Assembly: GCF_018390595.1 (NCBI RefSeq)
Contig: NZ_JAHBAV010000006.1
Location: forward strand, 21,540-85,539
DNA length: 64,000 nt
DNA from: Dietzia massiliensis
GTDB lineage: Bacteria > Actinomycetota > Actinomycetes > Mycobacteriales > Mycobacteriaceae
Reading direction: 5' to 3'
Shown here: positions 14,062-23,095 of the stretch, one piece after another
Layout of the letters: every line of letters starts with the position of its first letter
Numbering within the stretch: the first letter of the stretch is position 1
Translations under genes and position numbers: made by a program
Notes under the pieces: model-generated
What the model was told of the DNA's origin: nothing
Database searches by the model: none
Seen by the model: the letters and a program-made list of their open reading frames with translations, nothing else

Positions 14062-14963
14062 TCCCGAGTCCTCCCCAGGGCGTGTGGGAGATCGGCCCGT
14101 TCCCCTTGCGCGCCTACGCGTTGTGGATCATCCTCGGCATCGTCATCGCCGTCTGGTGGGGCGAGAAGCGATGGGTCGCGCGTGGTGGGCGGGCGGGCGT
14201 CGTGCTCGACACCGCACTGTGGGCGATCCCGTTCGGTCTCATCGGCGGGCGCATCTACCACGTGGCCACCGACTGGTACCGCTACTTCGGCGAGGGTCGC
14301 AACCCGGTCGACGCGCTGAAGATCTGGGACGGCGGCCTGGGCATCTGGGGTGCCGTCGCGTTCGGTGCGCTCGGGGCCTACATCGGACTGCGGCAGCAGG
14401 GGATCCGGGCCCTCGGCGCACTGGGGGACTCGATCGCGCCGGGCGTCGTGCTCGCGCAGGGCATCGGCCGTCTCGGGAACTACTTCAACCAGGAGCTCTA
14501 CGGACGCGAGACAGACGTGCCGTGGGCCCTGGAGATCTACCAGCGCTACGACGAGGCGTACGGCTACTCCGAGACCATCGGGCGTTCCACCGGGCAGGTG
14601 CTGGCGACGGTGCACCCCACGTTCCTCTACGAACTGCTGTGGAACGTCCTCGTCGCGGTCGCGCTGGTGCTGATCGACCGCCGGTTCAGGCTCGGACACG
14701 GCCGGCTCTTCGCCCTCTACGTGGCGCTGTACTGCTTCGGCCGGTTCTGGGTCGAGTTGCTGCGCGCCGACGCCGCCACCGAGGTGTTCGGCCTCCGGAT
14801 CAACACGATCGTGTCGCTGGTCGTCATGATCGCCGCGCTGCTGTACTTCTGGCGTGCCCGCCGCGGCCGTGAGGCCCCCTCGGAGCTGCGCGCTCCCGGC
14901 GATCCCGTGGACGAGTCGGTGGGGGACGGCCCGACGGACGCACCCCCGTTGTCCGGCCGTTGA
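14052..14963 (+). CDS. lgt: Prolipoprotein diacylglyceryl transferase
   Basis: Integral-membrane enzyme that moves diacylglycerol from phosphatidylglycerol to the lipobox cysteine of prelipoproteins, such as those at 23096 and 35348. 303 residues with about seven membrane helices, WDGGLGIWGA, the Lgt signature GRLGNYFNQELYGRETDVPW and VHPTFLYELLWN. The start may be GTG 14052 or GTG 14058; the latter gives the GTGA overlap with trpA used elsewhere here. Trp-lgt-pyk order is shared with mycobacteria, as I recall. Confidence 0.95.
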   Translation: MVVIPSPPQGVWEIGPFPLRAYALWIILGIVIAVWWGEKRWVARGGRAGVVLDTALWAIPFGLIGGRIYHVATDWYRYFGEGRNPVDALKIWDGGLGIWGAVAFGALGAYIGLRQQGIRALGALGDSIAPGVVLAQGIGRLGNYFNQELYGRETDVPWALEIYQRYDEAYGYSETIGRSTGQVLATVHPTFLYELLWNVLVAVALVLIDRRFRLGHGRLFALYVALYCFGRFWVELLRADAATEVFGLRINTIVSLVVMIAALLYFWRARRGREAPSELRAPGDPVDESVGDGPTDAPPLSGR

Positions 14964-14996
14964 CGTCGGGTTAACCGGCCAGCCGGTCGAGGGGAC

Positions 14997-15002
14997 TAGA
15001 TT
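14997..15002 (+). promoter_or_regulatory. -10 box for leaderless pyk
   Basis: TAGATT ends exactly 7 bases before the pyk GTG at 15010, leaving no room for a ribosome binding site. Transcription would start at or next to the start codon. Confidence 0.5.
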
Positions 15003-15009
15003 GGGTCGG

Positions 15010-16428
15010 GTGAATCGTCGTACCAAGATCGTCTGCACCCTGGGTCCCGCCGTCGCCTCGGAGGCCGGCATCCGTGAGCTGGTCGACGCGGGGATGGATG
15101 TCGCCCGCCTCAACTTCAGTCACGGAGAGCATGCCGACCACGAGGCCAACTACAAGTGGGTCCGCAAGGCCTCCGACGAGTCCGGACGCGCGGTCGGCGT
15201 GCTCGCGGACCTCCAGGGCCCCAAGATCAGGCTGGGCCGGTTCATCGAGGGCCGGCACGAGTGGGCGGAGGGCGACCACGTCGTCATCACCGTCGCGGAC
15301 GTCGAGGGCACCAAGGACCGCGTCTCCACCACGTACAAGGGTCTCGCGGCCGACGCGCGCCCGGGGGACCGCCTGCTGGTGGACGACGGGAACATCGGCT
15401 TGACCGTCGAGCGGGTCGAGGGCGACGACGTGCACTGCGTCGTCACCGAGGGCGGCACCGTGTCCAACAACAAGGGCGTCTCGCTTCCGGGCATGAACGT
15501 CTCCGTGCCCGCACTGAGCGAGAAGGACATCGCCGACCTGAGGTTCGCCCTCGCTCTGGGCGTCGACTTCATCGCGTTGTCCTTCGTGCGGTCCCCCGCG
15601 GATGTCGACCTCGTGCACGAGGTGATGGACGAGGTGGGCATCCACGTCCCCGTCATCGCCAAGCTCGAGAAGCCCGAGGCCGTCAAGAACCTCGAGTCCA
15701 TCGTGCTGGCGTTCGACGCCATCATGGTGGCGCGCGGCGACCTGGGCGTCGAGCTGCCGCTGCAGGAGGTCCCGCTGGTCCAGAAGCGGGCCATCCAGAT
15801 CGCCCGCGAGAACGCCAAGCCGGTCATCGTGGCCACGCAGATGCTCGAGTCGATGATCACCAACTCCCGGCCCACGAGGGCGGAGGCCTCCGACGTGGCC
15901 AACGCGGTCCTCGACGGGGCGGACGCGGTCATGCTCTCCGGCGAGACCTCCGTGGGCAAGTACCCCATCGACGCCGTGCGGACGATGTCCTCGATCGCGC
16001 TGGCTGTGGAGTCGGATTCCACCGCCGCACCCGACCTGGTCCACATCCCGCGCACCAAGCGTGGCGTGATCTCGTACTCGGCGCGCGAGATCGGCGAGCG
16101 GCTCGGGGCGAAGGCGCTCGTCGCGGTCACCTCCACCGGTGACACCGTCCGGCGTCTCGCCCGCCTGCACAGTCACCTGCCACTCATCGCCATCACCGGC
16201 GATCCGCGCATCCGCAGTCAGCTGTCGCTGACGTGGGGAACCGAGACCTTCCTCACCGACCGCGTCACCGAGACGGCGGAGCTGGTGAAGGTCACCGACG
16301 AACTCCTGCTCCCGGTCGAGGGATACAACGAGGACGACCTCATCGTGATCGTCGCCGGCAACGTGCCGGGGGTGGAGGGGTCGACCAACTTCATCCTCGT
16401 GCACCGGATCGGCGAGGCCGACCACTGA
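15010..16428 (+). CDS. pyk: Pyruvate kinase
   Basis: Converts phosphoenolpyruvate and ADP to pyruvate and ATP, the last step of glycolysis. 472 residues: RRTKIVCTLGPA N-terminus, MDVARLNFSHG, the signature IAKLEKPEAVKNLE, the MVARGDLGVELP loop and the VILTADASE-type stretch VMLSGETSVGKYP; the C-terminal allosteric domain is complete. Start GTG 15010 is set by homology and by the -10 box. A strong intrinsic terminator follows at 16484. Confidence 0.97.
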   Translation: MNRRTKIVCTLGPAVASEAGIRELVDAGMDVARLNFSHGEHADHEANYKWVRKASDESGRAVGVLADLQGPKIRLGRFIEGRHEWAEGDHVVITVADVEGTKDRVSTTYKGLAADARPGDRLLVDDGNIGLTVERVEGDDVHCVVTEGGTVSNNKGVSLPGMNVSVPALSEKDIADLRFALALGVDFIALSFVRSPADVDLVHEVMDEVGIHVPVIAKLEKPEAVKNLESIVLAFDAIMVARGDLGVELPLQEVPLVQKRAIQIARENAKPVIVATQMLESMITNSRPTRAEASDVANAVLDGADAVMLSGETSVGKYPIDAVRTMSSIALAVESDSTAAPDLVHIPRTKRGVISYSAREIGERLGAKALVAVTSTGDTVRRLARLHSHLPLIAITGDPRIRSQLSLTWGTETFLTDRVTETAELVKVTDELLLPVEGYNEDDLIVIVAGNVPGVEGSTNFILVHRIGEADH

Positions 16429-16483
16429 ACAGGGCGGGGACGAGGCGTCGACCGCCTGTAGTCACCATCTGATAACACCCGGA

Positions 16484-16520
16484 AGCGCCGGTGAGCACCC
16501 CGCTCACCGGTGCTTTCGTC
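16484..16520 (+). terminator. Intrinsic terminator after pyk
   Basis: A 13-bp stem (16484-16496 with 16502-16514, one G.U pair, loop ACCCC) is followed by TTTCGTCT. It lies 56 bases after the pyk stop. Confidence 0.8.
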
Positions 16521-16635
16521 TGAGTTCGTGCTTTTGACGTGACAGCGCCGAGACAATTCTGTTACCTTCTTGGAGGCCACCGGGGAAGCCGGTCGGCTCA
16601 CCGCTTCACCCCTCTAGACCCCGAGGTTTCCCCTG

Positions 16636-17352
16636 ATGTCCGACGCCACTCGCATCACCTTCGCCGAGCTCGCAGACCGACTCGGCGTCGAGGGTTCCGG
16701 CGCGACCGCCGGTCGCCACCGTGCAGCCCGTTCCTCCAACGCCGTGGGCCGCCTCGTCGCCGGCACCGTCGCCGGCGCGGCCCTCACCGGCGGCGCGGCC
16801 CTCGCCGCCGCCCCCGCCGCGTCCGCGCAGTCCGCCGAGATCGGCGTGGACCAGCTCACCGAGATGGCGCAGGGTGTCGTCCAGGGCATCGGACTCACCC
16901 CCGAGCAGCTGCGCGAGTACGCGATCGACCCGGCGATGTTCGGTTCGCTCGGCCTCCCGGCCGCCGGTGGTGCGCACGCCCCGACCTACGGCCCGATCAC
17001 CTCCGGCTTCGGCCCGCGCTGGGGCACGTTCCACAACGGCACGGACTTCGGCGCCCCGATCGGCACCCCGATGTTCGCCGCCAAGTCGGGCACCGTCGTC
17101 GCGGCCGGGCCGGCGTCCGGGTACGGCCAGTGGATCCGCATCCAGACCGACGACGGGCACCTCCTCGAGTACGGCCACAACGATCAGAACTACGTCTCCG
17201 TGGGGCAGCGGGTCAACGCCGGCCAGGTCATCGGGACGGTCGGCAACCGTGGCTACTCCACCGGGCCGCACCTCCACTTCGGTGTGCGGAACCCGGCCGG
17301 CCAGTGGATCGATCCCGTGCCGTGGCTGCTCGCCAACGGCATCGCGGTCTGA
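16636..17352 (+). CDS. Secreted M23-family peptidase (LytM/lysostaphin type)
   Basis: A 238-residue zinc metallopeptidase, probably cleaving peptidoglycan cross-links or activating a cell-wall amidase. The N-terminus has about 35 polar residues, then an Ala/Gly-rich hydrophobic stretch ending at an AxA-like site (PAASAQS, about residues 60-66), indicating export. The M23 domain (about 115-235) keeps zinc ligands in FHNGTDFGAP and PHLHFGV. The leader region 16515-16635 has TTGACG at 16534-16539 and TTCTGTTACC nearby, but no riboswitch was recognised. Confidence 0.9.
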   Translation: MSDATRITFAELADRLGVEGSGATAGRHRAARSSNAVGRLVAGTVAGAALTGGAALAAAPAASAQSAEIGVDQLTEMAQGVVQGIGLTPEQLREYAIDPAMFGSLGLPAAGGAHAPTYGPITSGFGPRWGTFHNGTDFGAPIGTPMFAAKSGTVVAAGPASGYGQWIRIQTDDGHLLEYGHNDQNYVSVGQRVNAGQVIGTVGNRGYSTGPHLHFGVRNPAGQWIDPVPWLLANGIAV

Positions 17353-17402
17353 TCGCGAGGGCCTCGCCGTCTGACCGGGCCATCCCGGCTCACGCACGCA
17401 CT

Positions 17403-17443
17403 GCGCCCCGCCTCCTCTGAAGGAGGCGGGGCGCATCGCTTTG
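17403..17443 (+). terminator. Intrinsic terminator after the M23 peptidase gene
   Basis: A perfect 14-bp GC-rich stem (17403-17416 with 17421-17434) closed by a CTGA loop is followed by ATCGCTTTG. Confidence 0.85.
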
Positions 17444-17512
17444 TGCGGCCGGGCTCCGTGCGCTTCTGACAGAGTGGGTGGGGAGTATCCACATCTAATC
17501 GAGAGGCGATCC

Positions 17513-18598
17513 ATGTCGCAGACCGTGAAGGGCGTCATCGCCCGCAGCAAGGGTGCCGAGGTCGAACTGGTCGATGTCGTGGTGCCCGATCCGGGGCCCA
17601 ACGATGTCATCGTTCGGGTGCAGGCGTGCGGCGTCTGCCATACCGATCTGGCGTACCGGGACGGCGGCATCAACGACGAGTACCCCTTCCTCCTCGGCCA
17701 CGAGGCCGCAGGAGTCGTCGAGACCGTCGGGGACCGCGTCACGCACGTGGCCGAGGGTGACTACGTCGTCCTCAACTGGCGGGCGGTGTGTGGCGAGTGC
17801 CGTGCCTGCAAGCGCGGGCAGCTCGAGTACTGCTTCAACACCCACAACGCGTCGAAGCCGATGACCCTCACCGACGGCACCGCGCTCACGCCCGCTCTCG
17901 GTATCGGGGCGTTCATCGACAAGACGCTGGTCCACGAGGGCCAGTGCACGAAGGTCGATCCGTCCGCCGATCCGGCGGTCGCCGGTCTGCTCGGCTGTGG
18001 CGTGATGGCCGGCATCGGTGCCGCGATCAACACCGGCAAGGTGACCCGCGGCCAGTCCGTGGCCGTGATCGGGTGCGGCGGTGTGGGCGTCGCCGCGATC
18101 GCCGGCGCGCGACTCGCGGGCGCCTCCGAGATCATCGCGGTGGACATCGACGACACCAAGCTCGAGTGGGCCAAGGACTTCGGGGCGACCCACACGGTCA
18201 ACTCGACCTCCACGGACCCCGTCGCCGCGATCCGGGAGTCCACCGGCGGTTTCGGCGCAGATGTCGTGATCGACGCGGTCGGCCGGCCCGAGACGTACGA
18301 GCAGGCGTTCTACGCCCGCGACCTCGCCGGCACGGTCGTCCTCGTGGGCGTCCCCACGCCGGAGATGCGCCTCGAGCTCCCGCTGCTGGACTTCTTCGGC
18401 CGCGGCGGGTCCCTCAAATCCTCCTGGTACGGCGACTGCCTGCCCGAGAGGGATTTCCCGATGCTCGTCGACCTGCACCTGCAGGGTCGACTCCCGCTGG
18501 AGAAGTTCGTCTCCGAGCGGATCGGCATCGACGCCGTCGAGGCGGCGTTCGACGCCATGAAGTCCGGTTCCGTGCTGCGATCGGTGGTGACGTTGTGA
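17513..18598 (+). CDS. mscR: S-(hydroxymethyl)mycothiol dehydrogenase
   Basis: Zinc-dependent medium-chain alcohol dehydrogenase that oxidises the mycothiol-formaldehyde adduct (and can reduce nitrosomycothiol). 361 residues: catalytic zinc site from CGVCHTD (39-45) and GHEAAG, structural four-cysteine loop [15 protein letters not shown], and NAD motif [13 protein letters not shown]. Length and the [18 protein letters not shown] segment point to the mycothiol-dependent class. It overlaps a metallo-beta-lactamase gene (GTGA), the arrangement I recall for Rv2259-Rv2260, which supports a shared detoxification role. Confidence 0.9.
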   Translation: MSQTVKGVIARSKGAEVELVDVVVPDPGPNDVIVRVQACGVCHTDLAYRDGGINDEYPFLLGHEAAGVVETVGDRVTHVAEGDYVVLNWRAVCGECRACKRGQLEYCFNTHNASKPMTLTDGTALTPALGIGAFIDKTLVHEGQCTKVDPSADPAVAGLLGCGVMAGIGAAINTGKVTRGQSVAVIGCGGVGVAAIAGARLAGASEIIAVDIDDTKLEWAKDFGATHTVNSTSTDPVAAIRESTGGFGADVVIDAVGRPETYEQAFYARDLAGTVVLVGVPTPEMRLELPLLDFFGRGGSLKSSWYGDCLPERDFPMLVDLHLQGRLPLEKFVSERIGIDAVEAAFDAMKSGSVLRSVVTL

Positions 18599-19254
18599 GT
18601 GAGATCTACACCAGCGCCGGCTACGCCGGTGGACTGCGTATCGAGAAGGTCATCACGAGCGGGATCTTCGCGCTCGACGGCGGCGAATGGGAGGTGGACA
18701 ACAACATCTGGATCCTCGGGGACGACTCCGAGGTGTTCGTGATCGACGCGGCCCACACGGCCCAGCCGATCATCGACGCCGTCGGAGGGCGGAAGGTCAA
18801 GGGCATCCTGTGCTCGCACGCCCACAACGACCACATCACCGTCGCCCCCGAGCTGTCCGAGAAGTTCGATGCGCCGATCCTCGTGCACCCGGGCGACAAG
18901 ATGTTGTGGGACGAGACGCATCCCGACGTGTCCCACCGTGAGCTGCAGGACGGTCAGCAGTTCGAGATCGCGGGCACCCGCGTCGACGTGATGAACACCC
19001 CCGGGCACTCGCCGGGCTCGTGCGTGTTCCACGTTCCCGAGGCGGGTGTCCTGTTCTCGGGCGACACGCTGTTCTCGGGCGGGCCGGGCGCCACCGGGCG
19101 CTCGTACTCGGACTTCCCGACGATCATCACCTCCATCCGCGAGCGGATCCTCACGCTCCCGGCGGAGACCCTCGTGCACACCGGTCACGGTGACGGCACG
19201 AAGGTCGGGGACGAGTCCCCGCACCTCGAGGAGTGGATCAGGCGCGGGCACTGA
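18595..19254 (+). CDS. Metallo-beta-lactamase-fold hydrolase partnered with mscR
   Basis: 219-residue glyoxalase-II-like hydrolase with the zinc motif SHAHNDH (74-80), a third ligand in TPGHSPGS, the bridging aspartate in [12 protein letters not shown] and the terminal HTGHGDGT. Translationally coupled to mscR by GTGA. Because MscR would make S-formylmycothiol, hydrolysis of this thioester is the likely job, by analogy with glutathione systems; this is inferred from context. Confidence 0.85.
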   Translation: MSEIYTSAGYAGGLRIEKVITSGIFALDGGEWEVDNNIWILGDDSEVFVIDAAHTAQPIIDAVGGRKVKGILCSHAHNDHITVAPELSEKFDAPILVHPGDKMLWDETHPDVSHRELQDGQQFEIAGTRVDVMNTPGHSPGSCVFHVPEAGVLFSGDTLFSGGPGATGRSYSDFPTIITSIRERILTLPAETLVHTGHGDGTKVGDESPHLEEWIRRGH

Positions 19255-19490
19255 TACCCCGCGCAGAACCAGCCGGCCCGCGGTGGCCCGCCCGGTGTGA
19301 CGCCGGGTGGTGTCGCCGCGGGCCGGTCCCGTCCCGGCGGGCCGACCGGCTGTCAGACCCACCGCTCGGCGGGCCGATACGGACCGCCGACGTCGGGCAG
19401 GATGGGAGTGGTCTGACGCGTCCACTGGGCGCCACCCTCGCAACCGCGTCGGGTGCGAGAGGGTCGGACCCACGAGGAGGAGTCACCGAC

Positions 19491-19940
19491 ATGGCCAGGG
19501 TCACCGCAACCAACACCATCGTCATCGAGGCACCGGTCGATGCCGTGACCACGGCGATCGCCGACTACGCCCGGGTCCGGCCGCGGATCCAGCCCGAACA
19601 GTTCAGCGCCTACCGGCTGATCGAGGGCGGGCAGGGCCACGGCACCGTCGCGGCCTGGAACCTGCAGGCGACGAAGAAGCGCAACCGCGACGTCAAGGCG
19701 ACCGTGACGGTGGACGACGCGGGCGCGCACTGGTCGCTCGTGGAGAAGGACGAGAACTCGTCCATGGCCACCACGTACACCGTCCGCGAGGCCACGGGCG
19801 GCTCGCTCGTCGAGATGACCACGTCCTGGGACGGAGCCGGGGGAGTGGGCGGGTTCTTCGAGCGGACCTTCGCGCCGGCCGGCCTCAAGCGCATCCAGCA
19901 CCAGCTGCTGACCAACCTCAAGGCCGACATCGAGGGATAG
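19491..19940 (+). CDS. SRPBCC (START/Bet v1-like) family protein
   Basis: 149-residue soluble protein with the polyketide-cyclase/SRPBCC pattern: N-terminal beta strand NTIVIEAPVDAVTTAIADY, alternating strands, and a long C-terminal amphipathic helix (FERTFAPAGLKRIQHQLLTNLKADIEG). A strong GAGGAGGAG precedes the ATG at 19491. Such proteins bind hydrophobic ligands; ligand and process unknown here. The 236-bp upstream region 19255-19490 shows no further gene. Confidence 0.75.
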   Translation: MARVTATNTIVIEAPVDAVTTAIADYARVRPRIQPEQFSAYRLIEGGQGHGTVAAWNLQATKKRNRDVKATVTVDDAGAHWSLVEKDENSSMATTYTVREATGGSLVEMTTSWDGAGGVGGFFERTFAPAGLKRIQHQLLTNLKADIEG

Positions 19941-20006
19941 CTCCCTGGGGCGGGTGCTGAACGGCGTAGCGCTCCGGCCACGGTGCGGAACGGTGCGGCG
20001 AGGTGG

Positions 20007-20080
20007 TGCCCCCGGTCGGACTCGAACCGACACTGGACGGGTTTTGAATCCGTTGCCTCTGCCAATTGGGCTACGGGGGC
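20007..20080 (-). tRNA. tRNA with CAA anticodon in a short (class I) scaffold
   Basis: On the minus strand a full cloverleaf can be drawn. The 7-bp acceptor stem (GCCCCCG/CGGGGGC) is perfect. The D-arm is GCC/GGC with G18G19-like bases in its loop; the anticodon loop is TTCAAAA; the variable region has only five bases (CCAGT); the T-stem is a perfect 5 bp with TTCGAGT loop. The discriminator is A and CCA is encoded (20004-20006). The anticodon reads CAA (leucine, codon UUG), but bacterial tRNA-Leu normally has a long variable arm. The anticodon stem has an A.C closing mismatch. Confidence 0.8.
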
Positions 20081-20105
20081 GAGCGCGGCGAGCCGCTGGT
20101 CGGTG

Positions 20106-20111
20106 AGTCTA
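20106..20111 (-). promoter_or_regulatory. -10 box of the tRNA gene
   Basis: Minus-strand TAGACT (plus 20106-20111) is 26 bases upstream of the tRNA 5' end, with a GGACAG-like -35 around 20131-20136. It is divergent from, and overlaps the upstream region of, the polA promoter. Confidence 0.5.
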
Positions 20112-20147
20112 ACCGACGACCGATGAGCGCCTGTCCGACGCCCGCCC

Positions 20148-20153
20148 TAGAGT
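20148..20153 (+). promoter_or_regulatory. -10 box for leaderless polA
   Basis: TAGAGT is followed after 6 bases by the polA GTG at 20160. No ribosome binding site fits in between. Confidence 0.5.
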
Positions 20154-20159
20154 GGCCGT

Positions 20160-22943
20160 GTGAGCACCACGAGCCAGACCACAGACGCCACCACCGCCGC
20201 CCCCGCTTCCGCCGCCCAAGGGGAGGGGCCGGCGAGGCTGCTGTTGCTGGACGGGCACTCGCTGGCGTTCCGCGCGTTCTACGCACTGCCGGCGGAGAAC
20301 TTCTCCACCGCGTCCGGTCAGCACACCAACGCCGTCTACGGCTTCCTGTCGATGGTGGCCAATCTCGTCACCGAGGAGGAGCCCACCCACCTCGCCGTGG
20401 CGTTCGACGTCTCACGGGCCACGCTGCACCGCACGGCCGAGTACCCCGAGTACAAGTCGACCCGTTCGGCCGCCCCGGAGGAGTTCAAGGGGCAGATCGA
20501 ACTCATCCAAGAGGCGCTCGCCGCCCTCGGGGTACGGACGCTCTCGCTCGAGGGGCACGAGGCCGACGACATCATCGCCACGCTCGCGACAGGCGCCGCG
20601 CACTCGGACGACGCCCGGATCCTCATCTGTACCGGTGACCGCGACGCGCTGCAGCTCGTCTCCGACGCCGTCACCGTGCTCTACCCGGTCAAGGGCGTCT
20701 CGGAGCTCGCGCGCTTCACACCCGAGGCGGTCGAGGCGAAGTACGGCGTCACGCCGGCCCAGTACCCGGACGTCGCCGCGCTGCGCGGCGACAGTTCCGA
20801 CAACCTGCCGGGGGTGCCGAAGGTCGGCGACAAGACCGCCGCCAAGTGGATCACCCAGTACGGCAGCCTGTCCGAGCTCATCGCGCACGCGGACGAGATC
20901 AAGGGCAAAGTGGGGGAGAGCTTCCGCGAACACCTTCCGCAGGTCCAGCTCAACCGCCGGATCACCGAGCTCACCCGGGACCTGGACCTGGGCGTCGAGC
21001 TCACCGACCTGGTCCGCTCCACCCCGGAGCGCGGCGATGTCAACGCACTGTTCGACCGGTTGGAATTCGGGCCCCAGGCCCGCGACCGCTTCCTGTCGGC
21101 TTTCCTGCCCGAGGGAGCCCCGGAGCCCGCCGCCGAGGTCGAGCTCGAGCAGGCGGCGCTCCTGCACGCCGGCGAGGTCTCGGACTGGCTCGCAGCGCAC
21201 GCGCCGGCCGGGCAGCGGCACGGCCTCGTCGTCGTCGGCCCCTCCCGGCCCGGTGCCGGTGACGCACAGACCGTCACCATCGCCGCCGCGGGCGGCGCCT
21301 CCGCCCACCTGGATCTCGCGGCGATCGGACCCGACGACGAGCAGGCCCTCCAGGGCTGGCTCGGGGACGACGCCGTCCACAAGGCGGTCCACGACGCCAA
21401 GGCCGCCACCCACGCGCTGATGGGGCGCGACCTACGTCTCGGCGGCGTCACGATGGACGTCGCACTGGCGGCGTACCTCGTGCGCCCGGGGCAGCGCAGC
21501 TACGGACTCGCCGAACTCTTCCAACGCCACCTGCGCCGCGAACTCCCGGAGGCGGAGGCGGCGGAGAAGCAGCTGTCGCTCCTCGACGAGGTCGACGACG
21601 CCGAGGCCGCCCAGAGGGCCGCCGACGCCGCCGCGACCCGCGCCCGCGCGGTGGTCGACCTCGCCGAGCGCCTGGACGTGGAGCTGGAGCAGGTGCACGG
21701 CGCAACCCTCATGGCGGAGATGGAGCTTCCTCTCGTGCCGGTGCTCGCTCGGATGGAGTCCATCGGCATCGCGGTCGACGCCTCCGCGCTGGACGGACTG
21801 CGCGACGACTTCGCCGACCGTGGCCGGCAGGCGGCCGAGGCCGCGTACGCCGCGATCGGGGGCGAGCAGATCAACCTCGGTTCGCCCAAGCAGCTCCAGG
21901 TGGTCCTGTTCGAGACGCTCGGGATGCCCAAGACCAAGAAGACCAAGACCGGGTACACCACCGACGCCAAGGCGCTGGAGGAGCTGCTCGCCAAGGAGAC
22001 GGGCGACACCCCGGGGCGGGCCTTCCTCGAGGCGCTGCTCCTGCACCGTGAGACGACGAAGATGCGCACGACCGTCGAGGGGCTGATCAAGACCATCGGC
22101 GACGACCGACGCATCCACACCACCTTCAACCAGACCGTCGCCGCCACCGGCCGCCTGTCCTCCACCGACCCCAACCTGCAGAACATCCCCGTCCGCACCG
22201 AGGACGGCCGGCGCATCCGCGGCTCGTTCGTCGTGGGTGAGGGGTACGACTGCCTGCTCACCGCCGACTACAGCCAGATCGAGATGCGCGTCATGGCGCA
22301 CCTGTCCGGCGACGCCGGCCTCATCGAGGCCTTCCGCACCGGCGAGGACCTGCACTCGTTCGTGGGGTCCCGGGCGTTCGGCGTGCCGATCGACCAGGTC
22401 ACCCCGGAGCTGAGGCGTCGCGTCAAGGCCATGAGCTACGGCCTCGCCTACGGGCTCAGCGCCTTCGGCCTCGCCGCCCAGCTCGGTATCAGCCAGGGCG
22501 AGGCGCGCGAGCAGATGGAGGCGTACTTCTCCCGCTTCGGCGGGGTCCGCGACTACCTCCAGGCGGTCGTCGAGCAGGCCCGGAAGGACGGGTACACCGA
22601 AACACTCTTCGGCCGTCGGCGCTATCTTCCCGAGCTCAACTCGGACAACCGGCTCAAGCGCGAGAACGCCGAACGTGCGGCCCTCAACGCGCCGATCCAG
22701 GGGACCGCCGCGGACATCATCAAGGCCGCGATGCTCAAGGTCGACGCCGACCTCACCGCACGGGGACTGAAGAGTCGCCTGCTCCTCCAGGTCCACGACG
22801 AGCTGGTGCTCGAGGTGGCGCCCGGCGAACTGGACGAGGTCCGTGGCCTGGTGGTGGACCGCATGTACTCCGCGATCGAGTTGGACGTGCCGCTGGACGT
22901 GTCGACCGGCACCGGTCCGAACTGGGACTCCGCCGCCCACTGA
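20160..22943 (+). CDS. polA: DNA polymerase I
   Basis: Gap-filling and Okazaki-fragment-processing polymerase of 927 residues. Domains: 5' nuclease (about 20-310, with LLLDGHSLAFRAFYALP and GDRDALQLV), a middle domain (about 330-510) and the Pol A palm/fingers/thumb (about 540-927). Motif A is DYSQIEMRVMAHLSGD with Asp703; motif C is VHDELVLEV near 879. The middle domain lacks a DxE proofreading motif, so 3'-5' exonuclease activity is probably absent, as in mycobacterial enzymes. Start GTG 20160 agrees with the -10 box. Confidence 0.96.
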   Translation: MSTTSQTTDATTAAPASAAQGEGPARLLLLDGHSLAFRAFYALPAENFSTASGQHTNAVYGFLSMVANLVTEEEPTHLAVAFDVSRATLHRTAEYPEYKSTRSAAPEEFKGQIELIQEALAALGVRTLSLEGHEADDIIATLATGAAHSDDARILICTGDRDALQLVSDAVTVLYPVKGVSELARFTPEAVEAKYGVTPAQYPDVAALRGDSSDNLPGVPKVGDKTAAKWITQYGSLSELIAHADEIKGKVGESFREHLPQVQLNRRITELTRDLDLGVELTDLVRSTPERGDVNALFDRLEFGPQARDRFLSAFLPEGAPEPAAEVELEQAALLHAGEVSDWLAAHAPAGQRHGLVVVGPSRPGAGDAQTVTIAAAGGASAHLDLAAIGPDDEQALQGWLGDDAVHKAVHDAKAATHALMGRDLRLGGVTMDVALAAYLVRPGQRSYGLAELFQRHLRRELPEAEAAEKQLSLLDEVDDAEAAQRAADAAATRARAVVDLAERLDVELEQVHGATLMAEMELPLVPVLARMESIGIAVDASALDGLRDDFADRGRQAAEAAYAAIGGEQINLGSPKQLQVVLFETLGMPKTKKTKTGYTTDAKALEELLAKETGDTPGRAFLEALLLHRETTKMRTTVEGLIKTIGDDRRIHTTFNQTVAATGRLSSTDPNLQNIPVRTEDGRRIRGSFVVGEGYDCLLTADYSQIEMRVMAHLSGDAGLIEAFRTGEDLHSFVGSRAFGVPIDQVTPELRRRVKAMSYGLAYGLSAFGLAAQLGISQGEAREQMEAYFSRFGGVRDYLQAVVEQARKDGYTETLFGRRRYLPELNSDNRLKRENAERAALNAPIQGTAADIIKAAMLKVDADLTARGLKSRLLLQVHDELVLEVAPGELDEVRGLVVDRMYSAIELDVPLDVSTGTGPNWDSAAH

Positions 22944-23026
22944 CCGGGCCGGTGCGGGTGGGGGCGACCGGCGCGACGGAACCACGACGCGACAGAGATC
23001 ACTGGGCCCGAACAGGTCGATTGGTT

Positions 23027-23054
23027 TTGAGCCGGTCCCCGTATGCCCTAGGTT
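23027..23054 (+). promoter_or_regulatory. Putative promoter of the amino-acid ABC importer operon
   Basis: TTGAGC at 23027-23032 and TAGGTT at 23049-23054 are 16 bases apart, 42 bases before the ATG at 23096; GAAAGGG lies before the start codon. Confidence 0.5.
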
Positions 23055-23095
23055 CATTGCAGATTCGGCTTCCCGACGCCTGAAAGGGCACCCAC

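Noticed and set aside
16515..16635. Possible cyclic di-AMP (ydaO-type) riboswitch before the M23 peptidase gene, as found before some actinobacterial cell-wall hydrolases
   Set aside because: The roughly 100-nt leader lacks the conserved motifs I would expect and no convincing pseudosymmetric fold could be drawn.
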